64,000 bases of DNA from Flavobacterium sp. (GTDB lineage: Bacteria > Bacteroidota > Bacteroidia > Flavobacteriales > Flavobacteriaceae): positions 62,001-126,000 of the forward strand of contig NZ_JAIXSL010000017.1 in NCBI RefSeq assembly GCF_027484705.1. Direction: 5' to 3'. The notes beneath the pieces were generated by a model. The model had not been told where the DNA came from. It saw only the letters and a program-made list of their open reading frames with translations, and ran no database searches. The translations under genes and the position numbers were made by a program. This document shows positions 43,264 to 52,331 of this stretch, in pieces (position 1 is the stretch's first letter; each line of letters begins with the position of its first letter).

Positions 43264-44091
43264 CTATTTTTCTTTTCCAGGTAGTTCCGTTTCTTTTTTG
43301 GCAGCGGCCTCTTTTGCGGCTTGTTGCTTCTTTTTGGTTTCGGCTTTTTTCTTTTTGTTGATGTAACCGCGCAGTAAAATATTATGCTGTGCCGCTTCTA
43401 CGGTTTCGCCAATTCCTGTAATGGTCGAATCGATTTTGTTGCCCAGTTTCTCATCGTCTACAAGTTTCGACAACACGTTGTTTTTGTTGTTCATTTTTTG
43501 GGTAAAACGATCGACATTGTTCATAATCGATTGCACGTTGTTGGAAAATTTCGGATCGTTCATCAGTTTCGAAATCGCGCCATTCGGATTGTTCATGCTT
43601 TTGGTGAACACGGCCAGTTCGTTGGTGATGATCGCAGCATTGTCGACACTTTTTTTGAAACCGTCCATCATTTCGTCCATTCCGGCGGTCGGTTTGGAAG
43701 CAATCGTCATGCGATCTGTAACGACTTTATTCGAATTCGAACCCGGAGCGATCGTCAGGATTTTGTCGCCCATCAGACCGTCGGAACCGATGCTGGCTTT
43801 CGCGTCAATTTTGATGTACTGGCGCACGTCTTCCTTGATGGTCATAAAAACCACGACATTGGAATCTGAAACGAACTCAATGTTTTTGACCGTTCCGATC
43901 GTAATTCCCGAAAAACGGACATTGTTGCCTTCGCGCAAACCGCTGACATTTTTGAAATGCGATTTGAGCTCGAACGTGCTTCCGAACAGGTTTTTGTTTT
44001 CCCCAACGAGATACATCGCTACGACAAAGATGAGTATGCCAAACACTACGAAAGCGCCTAATTTGATTTTGAATCCTGAACTATTTTCCAT
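43264..44091 (-). CDS. mlaD: MCE/MlaD-domain protein of lipid transporter
   Basis: The 275-residue protein has one N-terminal membrane helix (about 9-28) and an MCE domain (about 36-115, FELKSHFKNVSGLREGNNVRFSGITIGTVKNIEF). A helical region with NAAIITNELAVFTKSMNN follows, then a long Lys/Ala/Glu-rich tail. MlaD rings in the periplasm bind lipids carried by the MlaE-MlaF transporter. It is third in the mlaE-mlaF-mlaD operon, 14 bp after mlaF. No MlaB or MlaC homologue lies beside it. Confidence 0.9.
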   Translation of the reverse strand: MENSSGFKIKLGAFVVFGILIFVVAMYLVGENKNLFGSTFELKSHFKNVSGLREGNNVRFSGITIGTVKNIEFVSDSNVVVFMTIKEDVRQYIKIDAKASIGSDGLMGDKILTIAPGSNSNKVVTDRMTIASKPTAGMDEMMDGFKKSVDNAAIITNELAVFTKSMNNPNGAISKLMNDPKFSNNVQSIMNNVDRFTQKMNNKNNVLSKLVDDEKLGNKIDSTITGIGETVEAAQHNILLRGYINKKKKAETKKKQQAAKEAAAKKETELPGKEK

Positions 44092-44105
44092 GTGAATGAT
44101 TTTGA

Positions 44106-44843
44106 TTAATTAAAAAAAGAGCGCACCCATGGGTCTTTGCTTTGCTCCAGTTCTGCATAGGTTCCTTCGGCGTGGATGATGCCATCATTGAGGATGACGA
44201 TTCGGTTTCCCGTGATTTTCGCACAAGACATATCATGCGTGATGATGACCGAAGTTGCTTTATATTTTTTTTGTACGGACACGATCAGTTCGCTGATTTC
44301 TCGCGCCGTGATGGTGTCTAAACCTGAAGTCGGTTCGTCGTATAATATGATTTCTGGTTTGACGATTATCGTTCTAGCCATGCCGATTCTTTTGACCATT
44401 CCGCCGGATAATTCCGAGGGCATTTTATCGATGGCTTCTGACAAGCCTACGTTGTCAAGTGCTTCGGCGATGCGTTTGTCAATTTCTGCGTCGTCAATGT
44501 CTTTTTGATGGTGCTTCAAGGTGAACCTTAAGTTTTGTCTGACGGACATCGAATCGTATAAAGCGCCGTTCTGAAACATAAATCCCATGCGCAATCTGAT
44601 GGAATTTAGTTCTTTGATATCTACTTTTGTAATGTCGGTTCCGAAAATCTCAATGGAACCTTTATCGGCTTTAATCAATCCCACCATGCATTTGATCGTG
44701 ACTGATTTTCCGGTTCCCGAGCGCCCTAAAATGACGAGATCTTCGCCCGGATTTACCGACACGCTGATGCCTTTCAGGATTTCTTTGGTTCCGAAAGTTT
44801 TGTGTAAGTTTTCAATTTTTATCGAAGGTTGTACTGTTTTCAT
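44106..44843 (-). CDS. mlaF: MlaF-type ABC transporter ATPase
   Basis: The 245-residue ATPase has Walker A GRSGTGKS (about 36-43), Q-loop FMFQNGALYDSM, signature LSGGMVKR, and Walker B ILYDEPTSGLD, with the switch His in ITHD. The family drives phospholipid movement between the inner and outer membranes. It lies 3 bp after mlaE on the same mRNA. It is a paralogue of the ATPase at the right window edge. Confidence 0.94.
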   Translation of the reverse strand: MKTVQPSIKIENLHKTFGTKEILKGISVSVNPGEDLVILGRSGTGKSVTIKCMVGLIKADKGSIEIFGTDITKVDIKELNSIRLRMGFMFQNGALYDSMSVRQNLRFTLKHHQKDIDDAEIDKRIAEALDNVGLSEAIDKMPSELSGGMVKRIGMARTIIVKPEIILYDEPTSGLDTITAREISELIVSVQKKYKATSVIITHDMSCAKITGNRIVILNDGIIHAEGTYAELEQSKDPWVRSFFN

Positions 44844-44846
44844 CGT

Positions 44847-45605
44847 TTAGAAAAATAAATCAGTAATTTGAACCGCAATCATATCGAGAATAAAAATCGA
44901 GAGCGATGCCATCACTACTGCAGAATTGGCGGCAACACCGACACTTGCGGTTCCGTTGGCAGCATTGAATCCTTTGTAGCAACCAATCATTCCAATAAAA
45001 AAACCGAAGAAAAAAGTTTTGATGACCGCCGGAATGATGTCAAGAAATTCAAGGCTTTCGACCACCTCAGAAAAATAACGCACGATGCTGATATTTCCGT
45101 GAATGTTATAACCGATATAACCGCCGATAATGCCCACCAAATCAGCATACAATACTAATAAAGGAACCATAATCGTGGTCGCGAGAATTCTCGTAACCAC
45201 AAGGTATTTATAAGGATTTACAGCTGATACTTCCATGGCGTCGATTTGTTCGGTGACTTTCATCGAGCCGAGTTCCGCGCCAATTCCTGAAGCAATTTTT
45301 CCGGCACAAATCAATGCTGTGATTACAGGTGCAATTTCCCGAATCAGCGATAACGAAACCATGCTCGGCAACCAGGATTCCGCACCAAACTGCACCAAAG
45401 TCGGTCGCGATTGTATCGTCAGAACCAAACCCATGATAAAACCGGTAATCGTCACCAAAGGCAACGTTTTGAATCCGACGGCATAACACTGTCTGATGAA
45501 TTCATTAATCTGAAAAGGCGGCTTGAACACTTCCTTGAAGAATTCAGCCGTAAACAAAGCCACATTGCCCGTATCGTGAAATATATTTTTGAGAGATGTT
45601 ACCAA
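44847..45605 (-). CDS. mlaE: MlaE-type ABC transporter permease
   Basis: The 252-residue inner-membrane protein has five or six helices. Family motifs are FVLTIQSRPTLVQFGAESWLP, REIAPVITALICAGKIASGIGAELGSMKVTEQIDAMEVSAVNP and FFFGFFIGMIGCYKGFNA. It forms the membrane part of the lipid transporter with mlaF and mlaD. It is closely similar to the gene at 62648. Confidence 0.94.
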   Translation of the reverse strand: MVTSLKNIFHDTGNVALFTAEFFKEVFKPPFQINEFIRQCYAVGFKTLPLVTITGFIMGLVLTIQSRPTLVQFGAESWLPSMVSLSLIREIAPVITALICAGKIASGIGAELGSMKVTEQIDAMEVSAVNPYKYLVVTRILATTIMVPLLVLYADLVGIIGGYIGYNIHGNISIVRYFSEVVESLEFLDIIPAVIKTFFFGFFIGMIGCYKGFNAANGTASVGVAANSAVVMASLSIFILDMIAVQITDLFF

Positions 45606-45651
45606 AGCAATGGGTTTAGGTGAATATTTTTAAAGAAAACAATGTCATCAG

Positions 45652-45705
45652 TTAGGACCAGAAAGGCTGTGCTTTATGGTGATCATGATTCTTCTCTTGA
45701 CTCAT
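45652..45705 (-). CDS. Possible 17-residue His-rich microprotein
   Basis: The frame reads MSQEKNHDHHKAQPFWS and is followed by TAA. It fits between the PA2169-type gene (38 bp upstream) and mlaE (about 46 bp downstream), all on the minus strand. The three clustered His residues are unusual for chance. There is no other support, and the frame may be meaningless. Confidence 0.25.
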   Translation of the reverse strand: MSQEKNHDHHKAQPFWS

Positions 45706-45743
45706 AACATTGTTTATAAAACTGTAAAGATTACTTGAATGCT

Positions 45744-46205
45744 CTAGTTGGCTTCGGCAATCGAATCGCGCAAACGTTTCACCTTATCATGGTCGCTTTT
45801 CAATAAGGCGTATTGTTTGTTGAGCATGACTTGTTCGCGCGTGTCCGTATTGACATGATCCTGAATCAGTACTTTTTTGTAGGTTTCCAAAGCGGCATCC
45901 TCGCCATATTCGCAAGAATCTAAAATGGCTTTGCGGTCGTTTCCGGTGAGTGCTGCTTTGACGTCCATCCAGACACGGAAGAATTTTCCGGACGTTCTGG
46001 TGCCTTCATCGGGTGTTCCGCCGAGTTTGTTGACCTCGGCAATCAGTTCTTTTCTGCATTCGATGCTCGTCTGGCTCAAATCTGCAAACAGTTGTTTGAG
46101 ATCGGTTTCGCGGGCTTCTGTCGCTGCGGTTTTGTAGCCTTCGATTCTGTCGTTGTTGATGACAATTAAACTATTGAGTGCTTCTATCGTTTTTGCGGTT
46201 TCCAT
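45744..46205 (-). CDS. PA2169-family (DUF2383) four-helix-bundle protein
   Basis: The 153-residue protein is helical throughout and matches the ferritin-like PA2169 family. IEALNSLIVINNDRIEGYKTAA, LKQLFADLSQTSIECRKELIAEV, and ILDSCEYGEDAALETYKKVL with KQYALLKSDHDKVKRLRD carry the Glu/His positions that could bind iron. It is behind promoter site B. Proteins of this family are induced by stress in many bacteria; the reaction is unknown. Confidence 0.9.
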   Translation of the reverse strand: METAKTIEALNSLIVINNDRIEGYKTAATEARETDLKQLFADLSQTSIECRKELIAEVNKLGGTPDEGTRTSGKFFRVWMDVKAALTGNDRKAILDSCEYGEDAALETYKKVLIQDHVNTDTREQVMLNKQYALLKSDHDKVKRLRDSIAEAN

Positions 46206-46238
46206 GATGTAAATGTTTTTCGGTTATTTTCTTATTGG

Positions 46239-46299
46239 TAAAATTCCATCAATCGATACTGTGAAGTGTTATACAATTTTCCGATTAAGTTGTAATATT
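46239..46299 (-). promoter_or_regulatory. Stress promoter site B
   Basis: Plus-strand notation: TAAAATTC (46239-46246), 21 bp, GTTATACAATT (46268-46278), 10 bp, GTTGTAATATT (46289-46299). The half-sites begin 21 bp apart; the -7-like box is 33 bp before the ATG at 46205. Confidence 0.65.
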
Positions 46300-46328
46300 C
46301 CCTGATGGAACGATTTTATGCAATGGTT

Positions 46329-46802
46329 TTAACTCAGGTAACGTCTTAATATCCAGGCGTTGGTTTCGTGTTGTTGTAATATTTTAGTAAGCAAATCAGC
46401 GGATCCGGCATCGTGATTTTCGTCAGCGCATACATCAATGTCTTTGCGCAATTCCGCGATTAAGGTTTCGTGATCGGATAGCAGTTCCTGAAGCATTTGC
46501 TTTTGTCCGGGATAACTGTTCGGATTTTCTTTGATGCGCGAATGCTGGATGAATTCACCCATAGTTCCGATGGTTTTTCCTCCGAGTTTGTTGATGCGTT
46601 CGGCCACTTCGTCGATGATTTCCTCGAGTTCGGTATATTGTCTTTCGAAGAGTTTGTGCAGTTCCATAAAGCTTTCGCCCGAAACATTCCAATGGAATTT
46701 TCTGGTTTTGACGTATAAGGTCATTTCATCGGAAAGCAATACAGAAAGCAGGTCGATGCTTTTTTTCAGTTGGGCGTCGGTAATCTCAATTTTTGGTTTC
46801 AT
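46329..46802 (-). CDS. dps: Dps DNA-protection ferritin
   Basis: The ATG at 46802 gives 157 residues (MKPKIEITDAQLKK). Dps forms a 12-subunit shell that oxidises and stores iron and protects DNA. The ferroxidase-site residues are in KFHWNVSGESFMELHKLFERQY and IIDEVAERI. It is the last gene of the run that begins with the small membrane protein at 50587, and starts 31 bp after the glycosyltransferase gene ends. It would therefore be under promoter site C, though a local promoter cannot be excluded. Confidence 0.95.
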   Translation of the reverse strand: MKPKIEITDAQLKKSIDLLSVLLSDEMTLYVKTRKFHWNVSGESFMELHKLFERQYTELEEIIDEVAERINKLGGKTIGTMGEFIQHSRIKENPNSYPGQKQMLQELLSDHETLIAELRKDIDVCADENHDAGSADLLTKILQQHETNAWILRRYLS

Positions 46803-46832
46803 AAGTGTGGTGTTATTGGTAATCAATATTTT

Positions 46833-49217
46833 TTAAGTTTTATACAGGAACGTTTTTTTGGAACTCGTTTTCCTTGTCGCATTGAAATTTATAGGATGTT
46901 TTTTCTTTTCTCCCGTGAAATAATGCGCCATCGTCAATCGTGCCATCAGATAACTCACCGTCGATTCGGCGCCTTGATTGAGGTTGATGTAATCGGTTTC
47001 AAGTCCGTCATAACAACCACCTGTGCAAGGATTATAGATGATCTGGTGCATGTGGTTGTTGCCCAGGAACCAACTGAAAGCGATTTCCATTTTTTTGAGG
47101 TATTCGGGATCTCCAAAGACTTTGTAAAACTTGTCTAAGGCGAGTATGGTATAAGCTACATCAATCGGTTGTTCGCCGCCAACGGTAAGCGGTTTGACTT
47201 TATCGTCGTTGTGCAGCCAGCCTTTATTCGAAATCACATTGATGTTGTTTCCGTTGAATATTTTCGACAACAAAAAGTCGAAGGAAGTTTGCGCAATTTC
47301 TTTATAAACCGGACTTTTATCGGTCAGGAAAGCACAAAGCATGGCTTCGGGAAGAATGCTGTTGCCATAAGTCAGATAACTTTCAAACCATTGCCATTTC
47401 GAATCGGTTTCATGTTTGTACATCTGAACCAAACGATTGGCGAGGTGTTTTAGAATCAGTGTGTTTTCAAAAGTCTGATGCCTTTTGTTACTGTAATAAA
47501 TGCCTTTGATGATGAAAGCCATAGCGCGTGGCGAATAGATTTTGTGTACCTGACCTAACGCAGTCTGCATCAAAGTTTGCGCTTTTTCTACGAAATCTTC
47601 AGGCAATAAATCACCCACGGAAATCAGATAACCCAGAGCCCAAATCGCTCTTCCGTTGGAATCGGCCAGATTCTCACTGTTTTGCTTGGTGAATTGCAGT
47701 GTTTCATTGACATAATTGAGGAAATATCCTTCGGGCTGCAAACAGAATTCAATGAAATTCAAATAAATCCCAATATATGCGATATCATTGGCGTCATGCG
47801 TCAGTTTCAGATGCTGACACAGGGCCACCAAAGCCCGCGCATTATCATCTAGCGTATACCCGGATTTGATGTCCGGCTGATTGATCACCGAGAATTGGAT
47901 GATGCCAAAAGCGGTAGTCATATGCTTCAAATGGTTCAGATTGATCGGCGGAATATTGTAATGCAAATCGATGTTTTCTTCGGTGATTTTCTCCAACAAC
48001 AAAGCATGCCCAATCGCTGAATTTTCCCAAGCCGTTGGTGCGAGTTGGTGAATTCCGTTGGCGGAAATGTTTTTGCGCAGCGTATCGTTTTTAAAAAGTC
48101 GGATCACTTGTTTGGCCAGTTGTTTCGGGTTTTCAAAATCTACGATGATTCCGGAACCTTTTTTCAACACTTCAACCGCATGCGGAATAGGTGTGGAGAT
48201 GATCGGGCAACCGCAACTGATCGCATAAGAGAATGTCCCGCTGACGGCTTGATTTCGGTCTTTAGAGGTGAATAAATAAATATCCGTAAGCTGAAGGTAT
48301 TCGAGCAAATCCTGCAAGCCCAGATATTTATTGATGAACAGTACATTTTTTTCAAGTTGTAGAGCTTTCACTTGTGTCTCGAGGCTTTCTCGGTAACGTT
48401 CGCCTTCGTTTTTCACGACCTGCGGATGGGTTTTTCCGATCACTAGAAATAACACTTCCGGTTCCTTCGCAACGATTTCCGATAAGGCATTGATGGTAGT
48501 TTCGATGCTTTTTCCGGAACTTAACAATCCGAAAGTGGAGATGATTTTTCTCCCTGCTAATTGGTGTTTTTCTTTGAGTTTTTGTTTGTTTGAATGCGAC
48601 ACTAAATGGGTTCCGTGTGGAATCATGGTAATTTTTTGAGCGTCAATGTCATAATCGTCAACCAGTAATTTTGTAGCCGCATGGGTCATCACAATAAATG
48701 CAGAGGCGCAGTCATCAATCGTTTTGACCATGTTTTTTAAGGCATCATCAGGATGCGGTAGCACGGTGTGAAAAGCCACAATCACAGGTTTTTTTATAGA
48801 TTGCAGGCATTCGATGAAATCGGCTTCGTTGGTGCGGAACAAGCCAAATTCGTGTTGCAGCAAAACCGAGTGAATTTCATCGGTATTGTTGATGGTTTGT
48901 GCCAACTCACGGTAGGAATTGTTATGGTCAGTTTTCAGGATAAAATCTACTTTGCCGTCGTAATCATTCGCATCATTTTGTAGTTCCAAAGCACAAATCC
49001 TGATGTCGAAAGAATCTGTAAATTTGCTTTGCAAAGCGGCAATCAGATCTTCCGAATAAGTGGCAATACCGCATTCTCGTGGCGGATAAGAAGTAATACA
49101 CAAAATTTGTGGCAGCGGATAGCGTGCCGCTTTATTGTTGTTCTGATCCGTAGTATTGGTCTTAAAAGTTTTAGCTAAGAAAACTGGATCATAGTTTGGG
49201 ACTGTATTGGCTCTCAT
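46833..49217 (-). CDS. GT4 glycosyltransferase fused to an alpha/alpha-barrel domain
   Basis: The 794-residue protein has an N-terminal GT4 glycosyltransferase (about 35-415). ILCITSYPPRECGIATYSEDL, FGLLSSGKSIETTINAL and SGTFSYAISCGCPIISTPIPH mark the two Rossmann lobes. The C-terminal half (about 430-780) is a helical alpha/alpha-barrel-like domain with SGYTLDDNARALVALCQHL, DSNGRAIWALGYLI and GWLHNDDKVKP, reminiscent of glycoside hydrolases or epimerases. It overlaps the GH130 gene by 29 bp, so both act in one pathway, probably making or recycling a mannose-type oligosaccharide in stress. The product is unknown. Confidence 0.85.
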   Translation of the reverse strand: MRANTVPNYDPVFLAKTFKTNTTDQNNNKAARYPLPQILCITSYPPRECGIATYSEDLIAALQSKFTDSFDIRICALELQNDANDYDGKVDFILKTDHNNSYRELAQTINNTDEIHSVLLQHEFGLFRTNEADFIECLQSIKKPVIVAFHTVLPHPDDALKNMVKTIDDCASAFIVMTHAATKLLVDDYDIDAQKITMIPHGTHLVSHSNKQKLKEKHQLAGRKIISTFGLLSSGKSIETTINALSEIVAKEPEVLFLVIGKTHPQVVKNEGERYRESLETQVKALQLEKNVLFINKYLGLQDLLEYLQLTDIYLFTSKDRNQAVSGTFSYAISCGCPIISTPIPHAVEVLKKGSGIIVDFENPKQLAKQVIRLFKNDTLRKNISANGIHQLAPTAWENSAIGHALLLEKITEENIDLHYNIPPINLNHLKHMTTAFGIIQFSVINQPDIKSGYTLDDNARALVALCQHLKLTHDANDIAYIGIYLNFIEFCLQPEGYFLNYVNETLQFTKQNSENLADSNGRAIWALGYLISVGDLLPEDFVEKAQTLMQTALGQVHKIYSPRAMAFIIKGIYYSNKRHQTFENTLILKHLANRLVQMYKHETDSKWQWFESYLTYGNSILPEAMLCAFLTDKSPVYKEIAQTSFDFLLSKIFNGNNINVISNKGWLHNDDKVKPLTVGGEQPIDVAYTILALDKFYKVFGDPEYLKKMEIAFSWFLGNNHMHQIIYNPCTGGCYDGLETDYINLNQGAESTVSYLMARLTMAHYFTGEKKKHPINFNATRKTSSKKTFLYKT

Positions 49218-50250
49218 TGGTGTTAGGATTAAGTAATAATTCAGTTAGTAGTTCGGAGAGGCTCACAGACGAGCAGGCAATTCGTTCGTCGGCGGCGCCA
49301 TAATAAATGTAGAGCGTGTCACCATCCAAATAAGTTCCTGTAGGGAAACAGACATTGTTGACTTCACCTTCAAGTTCCCAGTTCAGTTCAGGTTTGAACA
49401 GCGCATAAGGCAACCTTGCAATTTCCTTTTGCGGATTTTCGAGATCCAGTAATGCGGCACATGCACAATACACATAACCTTTTATAGTATCATAAACACC
49501 GTGATAGATAATAAGCCAACCGTGCGTGGTTTCAATCGGAGGACAACCGCCGCCCAGATAACTTACTTCATGTTTGTATTTCGGTGACATTACAATATGA
49601 CTATCAAAATCAAGCAGATAGGTTTGCCAGTATTCCGGTGTCAATTCTGAAAGCTCATGACACGAAGCAATTTGAATATCGGGTTTGATGCGGTGCAGGA
49701 AAAATAGTTTTCCGTGAATCCTGCGCGGAAAAAAGACCACATTTTTATCCCAGACCAGCACTTTCTTTTTGTTGTTTTGATGAATGCCGTGGTTGGTGTT
49801 GAAACGGATGTATTTCTCATTGAGATGTCCTTTGGTTTCAGCCAACCGGATGAATTCCTGATAAAGGATTTGCGGCACGACTATACCTTGTTTCTCCCAA
49901 TGAATTAAATCCGTGGAAGTAGCGACCGCACCCAATGCATTCACGCCGTCATAAGCACAGTAAGACATGTAAAACAAATCATCGATTTTTACCACGCGCG
50001 GATCTTCCACACCATGATGCTCGTAATCGAATTGGGAAATCATCACCGGCACATCGCGCTGCTCAACGATGGTCGAGAAACCTTCCATCTTGCAATAGCC
50101 TACAGTCGAATAATTGCCTTTGGCCACCGCGCGGTATAATATATGGACAAAATCGCCGTAATGTATCACCGCGGGGTTCAGCACGCCTTCTATTTCAAAT
50201 CCCAAGGCTCTTTTCTCGAGAATAATCCCTTCTTTATTGACCGTTAGCAT
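49189..50250 (-). CDS. GH130-family glycoside phosphorylase/hydrolase
   Basis: The 353-residue five-bladed propeller enzyme shows GFEIEGVLNPAVIHYGDFVHILYRA, HHGVEDPRVVKIDDLFYMSYCAYDG and LGGGCPPIETTHGWLIIYHGV, the GH130 signatures. The Asp in GVEDPR is near the catalytic acid. GH130 enzymes usually phosphorolyse beta-mannosides; some are hydrolases. No signal peptide is present, so it works in the cytoplasm. It is the second gene after the small membrane protein and precedes the glycosyltransferase. Confidence 0.92.
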   Translation of the reverse strand: MLTVNKEGIILEKRALGFEIEGVLNPAVIHYGDFVHILYRAVAKGNYSTVGYCKMEGFSTIVEQRDVPVMISQFDYEHHGVEDPRVVKIDDLFYMSYCAYDGVNALGAVATSTDLIHWEKQGIVVPQILYQEFIRLAETKGHLNEKYIRFNTNHGIHQNNKKKVLVWDKNVVFFPRRIHGKLFFLHRIKPDIQIASCHELSELTPEYWQTYLLDFDSHIVMSPKYKHEVSYLGGGCPPIETTHGWLIIYHGVYDTIKGYVYCACAALLDLENPQKEIARLPYALFKPELNWELEGEVNNVCFPTGTYLDGDTLYIYYGAADERIACSSVSLSELLTELLLNPNTNESQYSPKL

Positions 50251-50266
50251 TTTGCGTTGATTGAGG

Positions 50267-50587
50267 TTATAAGATTAAAATCAAAAGCAGGATCACGATA
50301 ATAATCGCTCCTACGGAAAGGTAAACACCGCCGCCTGCTGTTGCGAGTTCTTTTTTGATGCCTTTCACTTCTTTGCGCAGCGCTCTTTTGTCTGCTCGGG
50401 TCATGTTGGAACGATCCATGGCTTTGATTTCTTCCAGACGGTGCATCAATTTTGCAGCGTAAGCTTCTTCTGTTTTGGGTTCATTTCCGGGAGCCGTCGC
50501 GGTATCCATGGCATAAGTCTGCACAGGTAAAACGATGCTTAACAGTAGGATTAGGGTGAATTTTTTTAAGTTTTCAAAGGTTCTCAT
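50267..50587 (-). CDS. Small envelope protein with C-terminal membrane anchor
   Basis: The 106-residue product has a signal peptide (about 1-26), a charged helical middle part (AAKLMHRLEEIKAMDRSNMTRADKRALRKEVKGIKKEL) and a C-terminal hydrophobic helix of Ile, Leu and Val (about 87-106). It should be anchored with the charged part in the periplasm. Proteins of this type recur in flavobacterial stress loci without a name. It is the first gene after promoter site C and 16 bp before the GH130 gene. Confidence 0.75.
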   Translation of the reverse strand: MRTFENLKKFTLILLLSIVLPVQTYAMDTATAPGNEPKTEEAYAAKLMHRLEEIKAMDRSNMTRADKRALRKEVKGIKKELATAGGGVYLSVGAIIIVILLLILIL

Positions 50588-50618
50588 GAGTGCTGTTTTT
50601 TAAGTTTGTTAATAAAAA

Positions 50619-50679
50619 TAAATTTCCGCATAAACGGCTTCAAAGCTGTTATACAATTCTTTTAAAAACTTACATTATT
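50619..50679 (-). promoter_or_regulatory. Stress promoter site C
   Basis: Plus-strand notation: TAAATTTC (50619-50626), 21 bp, GTTATACAATT (50648-50658), 10 bp, CTTACATTATT (50669-50679). The distal half-site is the weakest of the five. The -7-like box is 31 bp before the ATG at 50587. Confidence 0.6.
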
Positions 50680-50699
50680 TGATTAAGCAGTGTTTATTC

Positions 50700-50740
50700 A
50701 TGTCATAAAAAAAGCGCTGCCAATAAATCGACAGCGCTTT
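50700..50740 (-). terminator. Rho-independent terminator of ompA-like gene
   Basis: AAAGCGCTG (50711-50719) and CAGCGCTTT (50732-50740) form a 9-bp stem with a 12-base loop. On the minus strand the stem is followed by a T run. Confidence 0.85.
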
Positions 50741-50766
50741 CTTAACAAAACAAAACAAACTAATTT

Positions 50767-52221
50767 TTAGTAATTGGTTTTCAATTCAACACGACGGTTT
50801 TTAGCACGCCCTAAAGCTTTTTTATTGTCGGCAATAGGTTCGGCTTCACCTTTTCCTATACCGGTCAAACGGCTTTCTGCAATACCTTTGCTCACCAAAT
50901 AACGTTTCACGGATTCGGTACGTTTTTGAGAAAGGTTGATGTTGAACGCATCAGAACCATTACTGTCGGTATGTCCTTCAATGACGAGGTTCGCACCTTC
51001 GTATTTGGTCAGTATTTTGGCAAGCTCATCAAGTTGAGACAACGAAGCCACTTTAAGTTTATCGCTGTTGTTCTCGAAGAAGATTTTGCTTCCGATGTAA
51101 GTGATTTTCACCGCATCCTGTTTGGTGATTTCAGGACAACCTTTGTTGTCGATGTTTCCTTTGGCATTCGGACAACGGTCATCCATATCGGCTACACCGT
51201 CACCATCCGCATCCGGACATCCTTTCAGACTGGCAATACCAGCGGCATTCGGACAACGGTCTACGTCATCAGCCACACCATCGCTATCGCTGTCGGCTAC
51301 ACAACCTTTAGCATCTACTTTACTTCCTTTTTTCGTATTAGCACATTGGTCATCCAAATCGGCTACACCATCGCCATCGGCATCAGGACAACCTTTCAAA
51401 GCGGTCGTTCCGGCTGTATCAGGGCAACGGTCTTGTGCGTCAGCCACACCATCTCCGTCTTTGTCAGGGCAACCGTTCAGTGCTTGCGTACCGGCAACAT
51501 CCGGACAAGTGTCTAAGTAATCGGCTATACCATCGGAGTCTTTATCCAACGGACATCCTTTTTTATCTACTGCTACGCCAGGCGGTGTATCAGCGCATTT
51601 GTCTTTGCTGTCGGAAACACCATCTTTATCGGCATCTTTCATTTTTCCGAAACTATAGGTAACGCCCACGGAATGCATCAGGAAGTCATCATCGGCTCCT
51701 GAAACTACGCCGTCTCTTGCATCATTATTGGTGAAAAGGAAGGTTTCCTGCAGGTTGATCGCAATCGCATCATTAAGTTGGAACGTAAGTCCACCACCGG
51801 CAGATGGCAAAGCGGTATCAATAAGTTCTTTTTGAAAATTGAGTTGTCTGTCGAACAAAATCGCACCGATTCCTCCAAATCCGTAAGGTCTGACCATCCA
51901 GTCAGAATTCAGGAAGTAAATCCTTAAATTCGCGCTGATGCTGCTGAAATCGCTTTTGAAACCTGTAACACCGCTATCGTAACCTAAGGTTCCGCGGGTG
52001 TAAAGTACCTGAACATCCATATGGCTGTTTAAGTAAGCGGCAAATGAAATACCGCCAAATCCGTACGCTGTTTTGCTGTTGCTGTAAAAATCGTGGCCAA
52101 GATCCCCGTGATATTGAATGGCGCCACCGTGAAGGCCGACCGCCCATTTTCTGTCTTTAGTTTGTGCTTGCGTGCTGAGTGTAGCGGCAAAGCAGATGGC
52201 TAGTAAAAGGAGCTTTTTCAT
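50767..52221 (-). CDS. OmpA-family protein with TSP type-3 repeats
   Basis: The 484-residue product has a signal peptide (about 1-19) and an N-terminal outer-membrane beta-barrel (about 20-190). A calcium-binding thrombospondin type-3 region follows (about 195-360), with repeated DxDxDGVxDxxDxCP motifs, some units shortened. A C-terminal OmpA peptidoglycan-binding domain (about 370-484) shows VIEGHTDSNGS and LSQKRTESVKRYLVSKG, and the conserved GRAKNRRVEL. It links the outer membrane to the cell wall. It is monocistronic, behind site D, and closed by a strong terminator. Confidence 0.95.
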   Translation of the reverse strand: MKKLLLLAICFAATLSTQAQTKDRKWAVGLHGGAIQYHGDLGHDFYSNSKTAYGFGGISFAAYLNSHMDVQVLYTRGTLGYDSGVTGFKSDFSSISANLRIYFLNSDWMVRPYGFGGIGAILFDRQLNFQKELIDTALPSAGGGLTFQLNDAIAINLQETFLFTNNDARDGVVSGADDDFLMHSVGVTYSFGKMKDADKDGVSDSKDKCADTPPGVAVDKKGCPLDKDSDGIADYLDTCPDVAGTQALNGCPDKDGDGVADAQDRCPDTAGTTALKGCPDADGDGVADLDDQCANTKKGSKVDAKGCVADSDSDGVADDVDRCPNAAGIASLKGCPDADGDGVADMDDRCPNAKGNIDNKGCPEITKQDAVKITYIGSKIFFENNSDKLKVASLSQLDELAKILTKYEGANLVIEGHTDSNGSDAFNINLSQKRTESVKRYLVSKGIAESRLTGIGKGEAEPIADNKKALGRAKNRRVELKTNY

Positions 52222-52249
52222 ATTCTGTATATTTTAAATTAGTATACCG

Positions 52250-52310
52250 CAAAGGTGACTTGGATTGCAGCGTCGTCCGTTACACAACTTCATTCAAAAC
52301 TTGTATTATT
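52250..52310 (-). promoter_or_regulatory. Stress promoter site D (ompA-like gene)
   Basis: Plus-strand notation: CAAAGGTG (52250-52257; CACCTTTG toward the gene), 21 bp, GTTACACAACT (52279-52289), 10 bp, CTTGTATTATT (52300-52310). The -7-like box is 28 bp before the ATG at 52221. Confidence 0.62.
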
Positions 52311-52331
52311 CACAGAAACCTCTTACGAAAT

